Source: Polaribacter sp. (GTDB lineage Bacteria; Bacteroidota; Bacteroidia; Flavobacteriales; Flavobacteriaceae). From it: DNA of 64,000 nucleotides. The DNA lies in NCBI RefSeq assembly GCF_024639685.1, contig NZ_JAHEHX010000019.1:124001-188000 (forward strand). The letters are read 5' to 3'. Below, in pieces: positions 17,664 to 26,915 of the stretch (the stretch's first letter is position 1; every line of letters begins with the position of its first letter). The position numbers and the translations under genes were made by a program. The notes under the pieces are model-generated. The model did no database searches, was not told the origin of the DNA, and saw only the letters and a program-made list of their open reading frames with translations.

Positions 17664-18245
17664 TTAACCGTGAATTTTAGCTAAATGGCCTCTTTCTTTC
17701 ATCATTTCTGCTTCAAAAGCCAAAAGTGCTACCCATTTCTTGTCTACTATTTCCCTATCTTGGTGTTTTCTAGCTAATTGTAAAAAAGTGGTGTAGTGGT
17801 TGGCTTCTGAAATCATTAAATTTTTATAGAACTTTTTCAATTCTTCGTCTTCCATATTTTCAGAAAACACTTTAAAACGTTCACAACTTCTAGCCTCTAT
17901 TAAAGCTGCAACTAATAGACGTTGCACTAAAGCATCTGTTCTGTTTTTAGTTTTGGGAAAAAACTTTTGCAAACGAACGGCATAATCATTCTTTTGTTCT
18001 CTTCCTAAAACCATTCCTCTTTTTACCATTAATAAATGAACCATTTTAAAATGCTGCATTTCTTCTATGGCAATGTTACTCATTTCTTTAACAAGTTCAG
18101 TTTCTTCAGAATAATTAATAATGATGGATACTGCATTAGATGCTGCTTTTTGCTCTAAAAAAGCATGATCTGTTAATATTTGTTGCAAGTTAACTTTAGC
18201 TATTTCTGCCCAAGAAGTTTCTGTTTCAAATTGTAAGCCTAACAT
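17664..18245 (-). CDS. miaE: tRNA-(ms2io6A)-hydroxylase MiaE
   Basis: MiaE is a non-haem diiron monooxygenase that hydroxylates the isopentenyl group of ms2i6A37 in tRNA. The 193-residue protein has the four-helix diiron ligand pattern: Glu in HAFLEQKAAS, the pair in EEMQHFKMVH, Glu in LIEARSCERF, and the Glu and His in ISEANHYTTF. The start MLGLQFETETSWA matches the family's beginning. It lies upstream of the DUF4268 gene and diverges from the helicase gene. The ms2i6A-forming genes miaA and miaB are not in this window. Confidence 0.93.
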   Translation of the reverse strand: MLGLQFETETSWAEIAKVNLQQILTDHAFLEQKAASNAVSIIINYSEETELVKEMSNIAIEEMQHFKMVHLLMVKRGMVLGREQKNDYAVRLQKFFPKTKNRTDALVQRLLVAALIEARSCERFKVFSENMEDEELKKFYKNLMISEANHYTTFLQLARKHQDREIVDKKWVALLAFEAEMMKERGHLAKIHG

Positions 18246-18305
18246 AATTTGTATTTAAGATTACAAAAGTAAAAAATATAAAGCCTTTTTTGGCAAAAGA
18301 GATAC

Positions 18306-18313
18306 TATCTTTG
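18306..18313 (+). promoter_or_regulatory. Candidate -7 element of the helicase gene
   Basis: TATCTTTG matches the Bacteroidota TAnnTTTG element and lies 45 bases before the ATG at 18359. No TTG at the expected 17-23-base spacing is obvious; the nearest ends 13 bases upstream. Confidence 0.35.
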
Positions 18314-18358
18314 GCAAGAATTTATAAGACATCTTCATTTCGATCAACACTTACAATT

Positions 18359-19672
18359 ATGGCAAATAATATTAAAAATCAAGAAGAAATTTTAGCTAAG
18401 CTAAATATTTATGAATTAAATGAAATGCAAAATGAAGCCATTAAGGTTATCGAAAAAACTAATAATGCTGTTATACTTAGTCCAACAGGAACAGGTAAAA
18501 CTTTAGCTTTTTTACTGCCTACTTTAAAAATGATTGATGTTGATAATGATAATATCCAAACTTTAATTTTAGTGCCTTCTAGAGAATTGGCTATACAAAT
18601 AGAGCAAGTTATTAGAGAAATGGGAACTGGTTTTAAAGTTAATGCTGTTTATGGAGGAAGATCTATGGCAAAAGATAAAATAGAATTAAAACATATTCCA
18701 AGTATTTTAATTGGAACTCCAGGTAGAATTTCTGATCATTTTGCAAATGATAGATTTTCTAAGGAAAGTATAAAAACGTTAATTTTAGATGAATTTGATA
18801 AGTCTTTAGAAGTTGGTTTTGAGTACGAAATGAGAGGTATTATAAATCAGCTTCCCAATTTAGAAAACAGAATTTTAACCTCTGCTACTCAAGAAACTGA
18901 AATTCCTGATTTTGTTGGTTTAAGCAATGCAAAAATTTTAAACTATTTAACAGGAAAAAAATCTAAGAAATTAGACATAAAGATTGTTACTTCTAATACT
19001 AAAAATAAAAACCAAACTTTAGTTGATTTACTAAAACATATAGGAAACAATCCAGGTATTATTTTTTGTAATCTAAAAAGTACTATTGAAGAAGTAAGTG
19101 ACTATCTTACTAAAAACAAATTAACTCATAGTTGTTTTTCTGGAGGAATGGAGCAAAGAGATCGTGAGCGTTCTTTAATTAAATTCAGAAATGGAACAAG
19201 TCAAATTTTAGTAGCTACAGATTTGGCTGCAAGAGGAATAGATATTCCTGAAGTTAAATATATTATTCATTATGAATTACCTCAAAGAGTAGAGGAGTTT
19301 ACCCATAGAAATGGAAGAACTGCAAGAGTAAATGCTAAAGGAACTGCTTACGTTTTAAAATGGGAGAAAGAACAATTATCATCGTTTATAAAAGGAGCAA
19401 CCAATGCAAATATTACTACTCAACAAAGAATAAAACCCATTTATTGGGAAACTTTATTTATTTCTGGAGGTAGAAAAGACAAAATTTCAAAAGGAGATAT
19501 TGCTGGTTTGTTTTTTAAAAAAGGGAATTTAACTAAAGATCAATTGGGTGTTATTGAGTTAAAACAAGATTGTGCTTTTGTAGCTGTCCCAAAAAAAAAA
19601 GCTATGGAATTAGTAGAGCAATTAAACAATGTTTATTTAAAAAAGAAGAAAGTGCGTATTTTTTTAGTATAA
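18359..19672 (+). CDS. DEAD/DEAH-box RNA helicase with DbpA-type RNA-binding domain
   Basis: This is an ATP-dependent RNA helicase of about 437 residues. The motifs are PTGTGKT (I), PSRELA (Ia), GTPGR (Ib), DEFD in place of DEAD (II), SAT (III), and HRNGRTAR (VI). The C-terminal 75 residues (KPIYWETLFISGGRKDKISKG to VRIFLV) match the DbpA RNA-binding domain, which in E. coli targets helix 92 of 23S rRNA, so a role in large-subunit assembly is likely. I choose the ATG at 18359. A TTG at 18290 would add 23 atypical residues and would overlap the candidate -7 element. It is divergent from miaE. Confidence 0.87.
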   Translation: MANNIKNQEEILAKLNIYELNEMQNEAIKVIEKTNNAVILSPTGTGKTLAFLLPTLKMIDVDNDNIQTLILVPSRELAIQIEQVIREMGTGFKVNAVYGGRSMAKDKIELKHIPSILIGTPGRISDHFANDRFSKESIKTLILDEFDKSLEVGFEYEMRGIINQLPNLENRILTSATQETEIPDFVGLSNAKILNYLTGKKSKKLDIKIVTSNTKNKNQTLVDLLKHIGNNPGIIFCNLKSTIEEVSDYLTKNKLTHSCFSGGMEQRDRERSLIKFRNGTSQILVATDLAARGIDIPEVKYIIHYELPQRVEEFTHRNGRTARVNAKGTAYVLKWEKEQLSSFIKGATNANITTQQRIKPIYWETLFISGGRKDKISKGDIAGLFFKKGNLTKDQLGVIELKQDCAFVAVPKKKAMELVEQLNNVYLKKKKVRIFLV

Positions 19673-19786
19673 GTATTTTTATGTTTCTTTTTTAAGTTAA
19701 AAAAGTGTATTTTCAATTTTTAAAAGGAAATTAATTTTTATACAATAAATCTTTATTTTTCTTTTTTTAATGCAAAAAATTAAAAC

Positions 19787-21619
19787 ATGTTAGAATTAGC
19801 AGGTATTATTATCTTAGGAATATTAGCACAGTGGTTTGCTTGGAAATTTAAAATTCCTGCAATTTTACCATTAATTTTAATTGGATTACTTGTTGGACCT
19901 TTAGCTGCTGAGTATTTTAGTGAAGATGATTCTAAATGGATAGAGCCTATATGGAATGGGAAGAAAGGACTATTTCCAGGAGATTATTTATATTATTTTG
20001 TTTCTTTAGCTATTAGTATTATCCTTTTTGAAGGGGGGTTAACTTTAAAACGAAACGAGATTAGTAATGTAGGCCCTGTAATAACAAAGCTTATTACTCT
20101 AGGTTCTGCAGTTACCTTTTTTGGAGCAGCTATTATAACACATTATATATTTCAATTAGGATGGGAAATTTCATTTTTATTTTCTGGTTTAATTATTGTA
20201 ACCGGTCCTACTGTAATTACACCAATATTAAGAAATATTCCTCTTAAAAAAGATATTAGTACTGTTTTAAAATGGGAAGGAATTTTAATAGATCCTATTG
20301 GAGCATTAGTTGCAGTATTGGTTTTTGAATTTATAAGCGTTGGAGGCCAAGGAGGGTTTACTAAAACTGCTTTAATTGAGTTTGGTAAAATCTTATTATT
20401 TGGTACAACCTTTGGTTTTACTTTTGCTCATGCATTGGCTTACGCGATCAATAAAAAATTAATTCCACATTATTTATTAAATGTTGTTTCTTTATCTGCT
20501 GTTTTGCTGGTCTTTGTAGAATCGGAAGTATTTGCTCACGAATCAGGTTTATTAGCGGTAGTAGTTATGGGAATGGTTCTAGGAAACAGTAAGGTAAATA
20601 ATTTAAAAGAATTACTTTATTTTAAAGAGTCCTTAAGTGTTTTACTAATTTCTATTCTATTTATTTTACTTGCAGCAAACATAAATATGGATCAGTTATT
20701 ATTGCTTTACACTTGGAAAACTGCTGCTTTGTTTGCTTTAGTTGTTTTTATTTTAAGACCATTAGCTGTTTTTTTAAGTACTACAAATTCCAAATTAAAA
20801 TTTAATGAAAAACTTTTTATTAGTTGGGTAGGACCTAGAGGTATTGTAGCAGCTGGTATTGCTTCTTTATTTGGAAGTAAATTGTTAAAACAAGGAATTG
20901 CTGGAGCAGAGTATATAACACCTCTAGTATTTATGATTGTATTAGGAACCGTACTTTTAAATGCTACAACAGCAAGATTATTTGCTAAAATAGTAGGTGT
21001 TTTTCTTAAAAGTTCTAATGCTATTTTAATTGTTGGAGCTTCTAATCCTGCGCGTGTTATCGCTAGTTTTTTAAAGCAAAAAGGAAAACGAGTTGTAATT
21101 ATAGATTCTAACGAAAATTTTATAAAGCAAGCAATAGAGGAAGATTTAGAAGCCTTAGCTGTTAATATTTATGATGATGAGCTAAGAGACAACATAGAAT
21201 TAAATGATGTAGGTTACTTAATAGCAATTACTGGAAATGATGCTGTAAATTCGTATGCATTAAATAGTTTTTCTGAGGAGTTTGGAGAACATGGAGCCTT
21301 TAGATTGGCTTCATCCTTAGAAGTCTCGAATGCAACAGATGAAGAAAGAAAGCACTTTTTCACCCCCAAGGATGATTATATTAATCTAAGTGAAGCTTAT
21401 AGAGAAAGTCCTACAATAAAGGAAGTGAAAATTGCATCTAAAGAAGCCTATCATTCTCTATTAAGTACTTTAGCCACTGAAGAAAAATCAATTCCATTAT
21501 TTATCCAAAATAATAAAGGCATATACCTTATTACAGAGTTTGAGCAGCAAGGTTTTGAGATTAAAGATGTAACACTTTCTTATTTGGGAAAAGAAATTGA
21601 TTCTTTACCTAGTAGTTAA
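19787..21619 (+). CDS. Cation:proton antiporter with TrkA-N domain
   Basis: This 610-residue CPA1-type antiporter has an N-terminal Na+/H+ exchanger domain of about 12-13 helices (residues 1-395). It includes the core motifs GLIIVTGPTVITPILR and EGILIDPIGALVAV; the latter Asp is the ion-binding residue of the family. A cytoplasmic TrkA-N Rossmann domain follows (NAILIVGASNPARVIASFLK, about 408-520), ending in a TrkA-C-like tail. The nucleotide-binding domain suggests gating by NAD(H) or ATP, as in K+ efflux antiporters. Whether Na+ or K+ is carried cannot be read from the sequence. It is a single gene with its own upstream region. Confidence 0.87.
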   Translation: MLELAGIIILGILAQWFAWKFKIPAILPLILIGLLVGPLAAEYFSEDDSKWIEPIWNGKKGLFPGDYLYYFVSLAISIILFEGGLTLKRNEISNVGPVITKLITLGSAVTFFGAAIITHYIFQLGWEISFLFSGLIIVTGPTVITPILRNIPLKKDISTVLKWEGILIDPIGALVAVLVFEFISVGGQGGFTKTALIEFGKILLFGTTFGFTFAHALAYAINKKLIPHYLLNVVSLSAVLLVFVESEVFAHESGLLAVVVMGMVLGNSKVNNLKELLYFKESLSVLLISILFILLAANINMDQLLLLYTWKTAALFALVVFILRPLAVFLSTTNSKLKFNEKLFISWVGPRGIVAAGIASLFGSKLLKQGIAGAEYITPLVFMIVLGTVLLNATTARLFAKIVGVFLKSSNAILIVGASNPARVIASFLKQKGKRVVIIDSNENFIKQAIEEDLEALAVNIYDDELRDNIELNDVGYLIAITGNDAVNSYALNSFSEEFGEHGAFRLASSLEVSNATDEERKHFFTPKDDYINLSEAYRESPTIKEVKIASKEAYHSLLSTLATEEKSIPLFIQNNKGIYLITEFEQQGFEIKDVTLSYLGKEIDSLPSS

Positions 21620-21649
21620 ATTCAAAATATTTCTTTAATATTCTGAAAA

Positions 21650-23314
21650 TTACAATTCCAATTCAAATGTTTGTCTTAATTTCTCTAACAAAGGATTTTT
21701 TTTAACTAAAACTTTGAATTTTCCTGAAGAACCATACGCTTTTTTCTCTTCTATTGTCTTGTCAATAATTATGTTTATACGAATACCATAATTATTTAAA
21801 GATTCTCGTAAAAACTTTATAAAAGCATATTTGCCTTCTTTAAAGTGATCTTCAATTAATGTGCTTGGTAAATTCAATTGAATCACAAAACTAGGTAATA
21901 ATTTAGGTGTACTAACACCTAGTGCTGTTGCCATATTATTCTCTCCTTTGTCAATCATTTTTTTATGGTACTCTTTCCAAGATTTTTCTAGTTGATCTTG
22001 CGTAAAAACTGTTTTAGGGTGTTTGTCAAAATTTTCTTCTACAACACGTTTCTTAACTTCTTTTTTCTGGTGTATACTTTTTAAAGATAATGAAGATGAT
22101 CTTTTTAGTGCAGATTTTAGAACAGGTTTTTCTTCAGCAACCTTTAATTTAAGGTTATTGTTTAAATCAGTTGTTTTAACTATTTGTTTTTTAGGTGATA
22201 AAGATTGAAAAAAAGTAGCGGGAATTATATAGTTAGTTGACTTTTTTTTTTCTCCATCAAAAGTGATAGAGGCAATTTGCATTAAAGTAAGTTCTACCAG
22301 CAACCGTTGGTTTTTACTCGCTCTATAACTTAAGTCACATTCATTTGCTTTATCAATAGCCTGCATTAAAAAAGGAATATTTGCCTTAGTTGCTTGTTCT
22401 AAATACTTCTTTTTAGTAGTATCACCAACTTCTAATAAAGCAACAGTGGCTTTATCTTTTGCTACCAATAAATCTCTAAAATGACTTGCTAAACCATTTA
22501 TAAAATGATGCCCTTCAAAACCTTTGCTTAAAATAGTATTAAAAGCATTTAAAACATCAGGAATTTTATTTTCTAACAATAAACTTGTCATGTTAAAATA
22601 CGTTTCATAATCTAAAACGTTCAAGTTTTCTGTTACAGCCTCTCTAGTTAATTCTTTACCAGAAAAGCTTACAACTCTATCAAAAATAGATAAGGCATCT
22701 CTCATTGCTCCATCTGCTTTCTGAGCTATAATGTGCAAAGCATCATCATCTGCTGTAATATTTTCTTTCTCACTAATTCTATTTAAATAGTTTTTGGCAT
22801 CTAAAACACCAATTCTTTTAAAATCAAAAATTTGACAACGAGATAATATTGTAGGAATAATTTTGTGTTTCTCAGTGGTTGCTAAAATAAAAATAGCATG
22901 AGCAGGTGGTTCTTCTAATGTTTTTAAGAACGCGTTAAAAGCAGCTTGAGAAAGCATGTGTACCTCATCAATAATATATACTTTATACTTACCAGTTTGT
23001 GGTGGTATACGAACTTGGTCTGTTAGACTTCTTATATCATCTACAGAATTGTTAGAAGCAGCATCCAATTCAAAAATGTTAAAAGCAAAATCTTCATCTT
23101 CAGAACTTTCTACTTCTTGCTGATTTATTCTCTTAGCTAAAATTCTTGCACACGATGTTTTTCCAACTCCTCTAGGACCTGTAAATAACAAAGCTTGTGC
23201 TAAATGATTGTTTTTTATAGCATTCTCTAATGTATTCGTTATGGCTTGTTGTCCAACAACGTCCTCAAAGTTTTGAGGCCTATACTTACGTGCAGAAACT
23301 ATAAAATGCTCCAT
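21650..23314 (-). CDS. dnaX: DNA polymerase III subunit gamma/tau
   Basis: DnaX is the clamp-loader ATPase that loads the sliding clamp and ties the polymerase cores together. The protein of about 554 residues has Walker A GPRGVGKTSC, Walker B VYIIDEVHML and sensor 1 LATTEKHKIIPTILSRCQ. The zinc-binding four-cysteine module usually found between Walker A and the DAASN motif is absent: the segment INQQEVESSEDEDFAFNIFE takes its place. This is the flavobacterial form. The C-terminal tau-like region carries a basic linker and a conserved end domain. I start at 23314 (MEHFIVSARKYRPQ); the upstream in-frame ATG adds only MLIKLDKF. Confidence 0.93.
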   Translation of the reverse strand: MEHFIVSARKYRPQNFEDVVGQQAITNTLENAIKNNHLAQALLFTGPRGVGKTSCARILAKRINQQEVESSEDEDFAFNIFELDAASNNSVDDIRSLTDQVRIPPQTGKYKVYIIDEVHMLSQAAFNAFLKTLEEPPAHAIFILATTEKHKIIPTILSRCQIFDFKRIGVLDAKNYLNRISEKENITADDDALHIIAQKADGAMRDALSIFDRVVSFSGKELTREAVTENLNVLDYETYFNMTSLLLENKIPDVLNAFNTILSKGFEGHHFINGLASHFRDLLVAKDKATVALLEVGDTTKKKYLEQATKANIPFLMQAIDKANECDLSYRASKNQRLLVELTLMQIASITFDGEKKKSTNYIIPATFFQSLSPKKQIVKTTDLNNNLKLKVAEEKPVLKSALKRSSSLSLKSIHQKKEVKKRVVEENFDKHPKTVFTQDQLEKSWKEYHKKMIDKGENNMATALGVSTPKLLPSFVIQLNLPSTLIEDHFKEGKYAFIKFLRESLNNYGIRINIIIDKTIEEKKAYGSSGKFKVLVKKNPLLEKLRQTFELEL

Positions 23315-23430
23315 GAATTTGTCTAATTTTATTAACAAAAGTAACTATCTAATCCGTTTTTTACAATAAGGTTTCTTAACAATATGCTAAAGTTGTAAAC
23401 AAACTGTATGAACCTTCAGGTTTTAACGAC

Positions 23431-23510
23431 TATTTTTGTAATTCGATTTTTTTATCGAGTTAAAAGTTCAGAAATTTGTACCAAGAATTTTTAGTTTGTT
23501 CTTGGTGCAA
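23431..23510 (+). promoter_or_regulatory. msrA leader: -7 element and strong hairpin
   Basis: TATTTTTG at 23431-23438 fits TAnnTTTG. About 40 bases further, TTGTACCAAGAA (23476-23487) pairs with TTCTTGGTGCAA (23499-23510), a 12-pair stem with one G-U, an 11-base loop and no strong T-run. It lies 30 bases before the msrA start and no gene precedes it on this strand, so it should be part of the leader RNA or an operator. Confidence 0.45.
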
Positions 23511-23539
23511 GTTTTAATTTAAAAAAAGAATTTAATCAT

Positions 23540-24208
23540 ATGAAATTTTACAAAGTATTTTTTTCAGTTGCATTTTCCTTATTACTTTTTTCTTGCCTAG
23601 GTTTTTCTAAAAAAGATTCCAAAACCAACAATAGTGGTAAGATTACTAAAAATTACATGCCTCCTAAAGATACAAAAGTTGCTTATTTTGCAAGTGGATG
23701 TTTTTGGTGTGTAGAAGCTATTTTTGAGAGTGTAGAAGGAGTAGAAGAGGCTATTTCTGGTTATGCAGGTGGACATACTAAAAATCCAACATATGAAAGT
23801 AGTAATACAGGTAAAACTGGTCATGCAGAATCAGTTGCTGTATATTATAATCCAGATTTGGTTTCTTTTGAAACTTTAGTAACTGTATTTTTTGGTTCTC
23901 ATAATCCTACTACTATAAATGGACAGCATCCAGATTATGGATCTCAATATAGGTCTATCGCCTTTTATAGCACAGATGAAGAAAAACAAATAATTGAAAC
24001 AAAAATTGACGAACTAAATAAATCTACCTATAACAATCAAATTGTGACTCAAGTTACTAAGCACACTAAGTTTTATGAGGCTGAGGAATATCATCAAAAT
24101 TTTGAAAAAAGAAATCCAAATCAGCCTTATATTAAAGCGGTCTCTGTGCCTAGATTGAATAAATTTAAAAAGAGGTTTCCTGAGTTATTAAAAAAGGGAA
24201 GTCACTAA
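23540..24208 (+). CDS. msrA: Peptide-methionine (S)-S-oxide reductase MsrA, lipoprotein form
   Basis: MsrA repairs oxidised methionine in proteins. The catalytic motif ASGCFWCVEAIFE (about residues 51-63) is present. So are the family's YAGGHTKNPTYE, HAESVAVYYNPD and FGSHNPTTINGQHPDYGSQYRS segments. The 222-residue length includes an N-terminal signal with a lipobox-like end (LLFSCLGF), so the enzyme is probably anchored in the envelope and acts on periplasmic proteins. A leader hairpin precedes the start. It converges on a methyltransferase gene with 16 bases between stops. Confidence 0.93.
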   Translation: MKFYKVFFSVAFSLLLFSCLGFSKKDSKTNNSGKITKNYMPPKDTKVAYFASGCFWCVEAIFESVEGVEEAISGYAGGHTKNPTYESSNTGKTGHAESVAVYYNPDLVSFETLVTVFFGSHNPTTINGQHPDYGSQYRSIAFYSTDEEKQIIETKIDELNKSTYNNQIVTQVTKHTKFYEAEEYHQNFEKRNPNQPYIKAVSVPRLNKFKKRFPELLKKGSH

Positions 24209-24211
24209 ATA

Positions 24212-24262
24212 TACCTTGGCAATATTATTGTTTGCTAAAAATCATGCAATGTTGCCAAGGTA
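24212..24262. repeat. Perfect 11-base inverted repeat across the msrA/methyltransferase junction
   Basis: TACCTTGGCAA at 24212-24222 and TTGCCAAGGTA at 24252-24262 flank 29 bases. The right arm lies inside the last codons of the minus-strand methyltransferase (around Leu-Pro-Trp-Gln). The left arm is between the two convergent stops. It may stop convergent transcripts, although the loop is long and the T-run is poor. Confidence 0.5.
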
Positions 24263-24950
24263 AATTACCTATATTTTTATCTAGCTTAAAACCAGCAGCT
24301 TCTAGTTCTTTAATAGCTTGCTTTTCACTCATTTTATGAATGGTTTTAATGGGTACAAACGTATCTTCCATTCTGTATTCTATCAAATAGATTTTTCCAT
24401 CCGATTTTAAAGCTTTTTTAATGGATAAAATCATTTCTTTAGGATAACTAAATTCATGATAAACATCTACCATTAAAACTTTATCGAATGTGTTTTCGGG
24501 TAAGTTTACCGATTTTTTATCTCCTTGAACAAGTTCTATGTTGGTATATTTTTCAAACTTCGGATTTCTTAAAATAGCATTCAACATTTCTGTCTGAATA
24601 TCTATAGCATATACAGCACCTTCATAATTTAAAGGTGCCATTTTAAAAACATGATAACCTGAACCAGCACCAATATCTGCAATGACGTCAGTCGTTTTTA
24701 TATTCATATTTTTAATTAACTTAGACGTATTCTCCTCTTTTTCACGAGAAGAACGTTCTAACCAATTAATACCTTCATAACCCATTACATAAGCAATTTC
24801 TCTACCTAAATACCATTTTCCAATGCCATTAAAATCACCTTTTTTGTAAGTATAATCTTTATTTTGGTTCTCTTCAACTTGCCCAAAACTTGAAAAAGTT
24901 CCACCAATTGATAAAAAGCAAAGCAATGTGATTGAATAGAATTTTTTCAT
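24225..24950 (-). CDS. Exported class I SAM-dependent methyltransferase
   Basis: This 241-residue protein begins with a signal peptide (about 1-23, ending SSFGQ) and then a Rossmann methyltransferase domain: motif I VIADIGAGSGYHVFKMA (about 88), the acidic strand end AIDIQTEML, and VLMVDVYHEFSYPKEM (motif IV region). The EGINWLERSSREKEENT segment before the domain is common in the group of exported methyltransferases found in Bacteroidota and Planctomycetes. The substrate is unknown, and a periplasmic SAM source is an open question for the group. It lies 10 bases downstream of the PLP enzyme gene on the same strand. Confidence 0.78.
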   Translation of the reverse strand: MKKFYSITLLCFLSIGGTFSSFGQVEENQNKDYTYKKGDFNGIGKWYLGREIAYVMGYEGINWLERSSREKEENTSKLIKNMNIKTTDVIADIGAGSGYHVFKMAPLNYEGAVYAIDIQTEMLNAILRNPKFEKYTNIELVQGDKKSVNLPENTFDKVLMVDVYHEFSYPKEMILSIKKALKSDGKIYLIEYRMEDTFVPIKTIHKMSEKQAIKELEAAGFKLDKNIGNLPWQHCMIFSKQ

Positions 24951-24960
24951 GAATTATAAA

Positions 24961-26802
24961 TTATAATGAGTTTACAAAATCGGTAAATACTTTTTTATGT
25001 AATTCTAAATCTAAATTTGGTGATAAAGAAGCACGAACAATATAGTCTTTGTCTCCTTCTTTGGTTGTACCTTGGGTAGAAGTAGCAGGAATTGTCCAAT
25101 AACAACCTTTTAATTGACCATAACTAACACAGAATTTACTTTCTTTAGGAATTTCTGTAATCATTAAATTAATCAATTTTAAATTCAATTCTCTTTTATA
25201 GGCTTCTTTTTCTGCTGCTGAATTTCCTTTTGTTGGTAAATCTAGAGAGAAAACAGAAGGAGTGAAACCTTGCTCTGCTAATTCTTCAGAAACAAAATTA
25301 ATTTTCGCATTTGGAAGTACAGTTTCTATAAAGGTTACAAACTCCCTAGTATTTTTATATGCTTCAGATATTCTAGAAACCATACTAGGTAATAGTTCAT
25401 CTAAAATATCATATTGTTGCTTTGTAGCTTCATTATCACACAACGTTAAATGATGCTCAATTTTCTGCATCACATCTTTTGCTTTATCATTAGAAACACA
25501 ATAGCCAGCTGTACATTTTCCTCCACTTGGAAATTTAGAGCCACTTGCATAAGAAATACTTCTGCACGTAGATAAAATTTCTCCTTCGCCTAAAAACTGA
25601 TAATTAGGGCAAAAAGTTTGATCTAATATAAAAAGAGCATCAATGGCAACTTCTCCAGAACTAGTTTTACGCTCTTTAGTTAAAACTGATTTTAAATCAT
25701 CAAGGTTTGGAACTTCAACCCTTGGATTTGTAGGGATTTCTGCTATAATATAAGGCACAGCATTTTCTTTAGCAATTTCATCTAAAATACGATCTATACT
25801 AGAAACCATATCATTTTCTCCATCTACAGGTAAATCTACTACCTCAATATTTGGGTCTAAGGCAGCAACTCTTCTTGCTTGGTCATTTGTGCCTCCATAA
25901 CAATTTGGAGGAACAATAAATTTTATGGCTTTATTTTTATGATTTTGCTTGGCATCATCTACTAAGCCCATAATAATTGCATATTGAATAGACAAACCAC
26001 TAGAACCAACTAAAGGCGTAGTTTTTGTACCTGTAATTTTTTTAATAATTTTCTGAACATCCTTTTTAGAATTACTATTTGTAGTAATTTTATTTTGATC
26101 AGTATTACCTAAAAACTTGTTTAGTGCTAGAAGTGAATTTAGAGGTGTCATTGCAACACTTTCTCTTCTTCTTACATGTTGAATTTCTGAAGTATAAGTT
26201 TTGTTCTGCTCTCCATTTACTAATAAAACACTACCTAAATTAGTATAGGTATTTACATAAAAATCTATATTTTTATTCAAATTAAATGCTCTGAATTCCT
26301 CTTTATCAGAAATAAAAATGTTACTGTTAGCTGATCCTTTTATCTCACTTTCATCTTTGATAAGATTAGTTGTGAAATTATAACCATAAACCTTACTTAA
26401 TGTATCAAAATCAATTGAATTGTATTTTGAGTTGGTATAGTTAATAGTAGTGTTTTTATTTTCTAATAGATTTTTTCTTAATACTGCTAGAATAGGCATT
26501 GTAATAGATGAAAAACTGATTACTTCATCTGGATGTAAATCATTAAACTTACTTAAAACCCATTCTAAAACACAAGATAAAGGGTGCCCTAAACGTATAT
26601 AATCATAGGCTGTAGGTAAGTTGGCTAATACTTCTACAGTTGTATTATTTTTAAGGTAAAGTGCTTCGAATTGTGCTAAAAATTCACTTTTAGCAAGAGA
26701 TTCATTATAAATATCAAGCCTATGTGTGGTTAAATTTACCCAATCTTTAGGCATATTATGTACAACTTGAGCTATAAATTCTTTTATATTTTGATGTGTC
26801 AT
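24961..26802 (-). CDS. Long PLP-dependent enzyme of the Cys/Met metabolism family
   Basis: This 613-residue protein has a C-terminal half of the cystathionine synthase/lyase type (fold type I). Visible parts are VGSSGLSIQYAIIMGLV, the substrate segment VPPNCYGGTNDQARRVAA, AEIPTNPRVEVPNLDDL, the PLP Asp in LFILDQTFCPNY, and the Schiff-base lysine in SYASGSKFPSGGKCTAGYC. The N-terminal 250 residues or so have no match I recognise. They replace the short arm seen in the usual enzyme of about 380-400 residues. Such long forms occur across Flavobacteriaceae. Reaction and substrate cannot be named; a gamma-synthase or a lyase is possible. An inverted repeat lies upstream and the methyltransferase gene follows. 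Confidence 0.75.
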   Translation of the reverse strand: MTHQNIKEFIAQVVHNMPKDWVNLTTHRLDIYNESLAKSEFLAQFEALYLKNNTTVEVLANLPTAYDYIRLGHPLSCVLEWVLSKFNDLHPDEVISFSSITMPILAVLRKNLLENKNTTINYTNSKYNSIDFDTLSKVYGYNFTTNLIKDESEIKGSANSNIFISDKEEFRAFNLNKNIDFYVNTYTNLGSVLLVNGEQNKTYTSEIQHVRRRESVAMTPLNSLLALNKFLGNTDQNKITTNSNSKKDVQKIIKKITGTKTTPLVGSSGLSIQYAIIMGLVDDAKQNHKNKAIKFIVPPNCYGGTNDQARRVAALDPNIEVVDLPVDGENDMVSSIDRILDEIAKENAVPYIIAEIPTNPRVEVPNLDDLKSVLTKERKTSSGEVAIDALFILDQTFCPNYQFLGEGEILSTCRSISYASGSKFPSGGKCTAGYCVSNDKAKDVMQKIEHHLTLCDNEATKQQYDILDELLPSMVSRISEAYKNTREFVTFIETVLPNAKINFVSEELAEQGFTPSVFSLDLPTKGNSAAEKEAYKRELNLKLINLMITEIPKESKFCVSYGQLKGCYWTIPATSTQGTTKEGDKDYIVRASLSPNLDLELHKKVFTDFVNSL

Positions 26803-26852
26803 AAGTTTAAAAACTTCTTTAGAATATGAACCCTATTCTAAAAATGATAAAA

Positions 26853-26884
26853 ATAGTTTCGTATTCATTTTCATACAAAACTAT
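26853..26884 (-). terminator. Hairpin between meaB and the PLP enzyme gene
   Basis: On the minus strand ATAGTTTTGTAT and ATACGAAACTAT pair over 12 positions (one G-U) around an eight-base loop, followed by TTTTATC. This suits an intrinsic terminator for meaB. The near-palindrome lies about 50 bases upstream of the next gene, so it could also be an operator for the PLP enzyme gene. Confidence 0.45.
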
Positions 26885-26915
26885 ATACTTTGTGGTCGAA
26901 AACCAACCAAAATAA

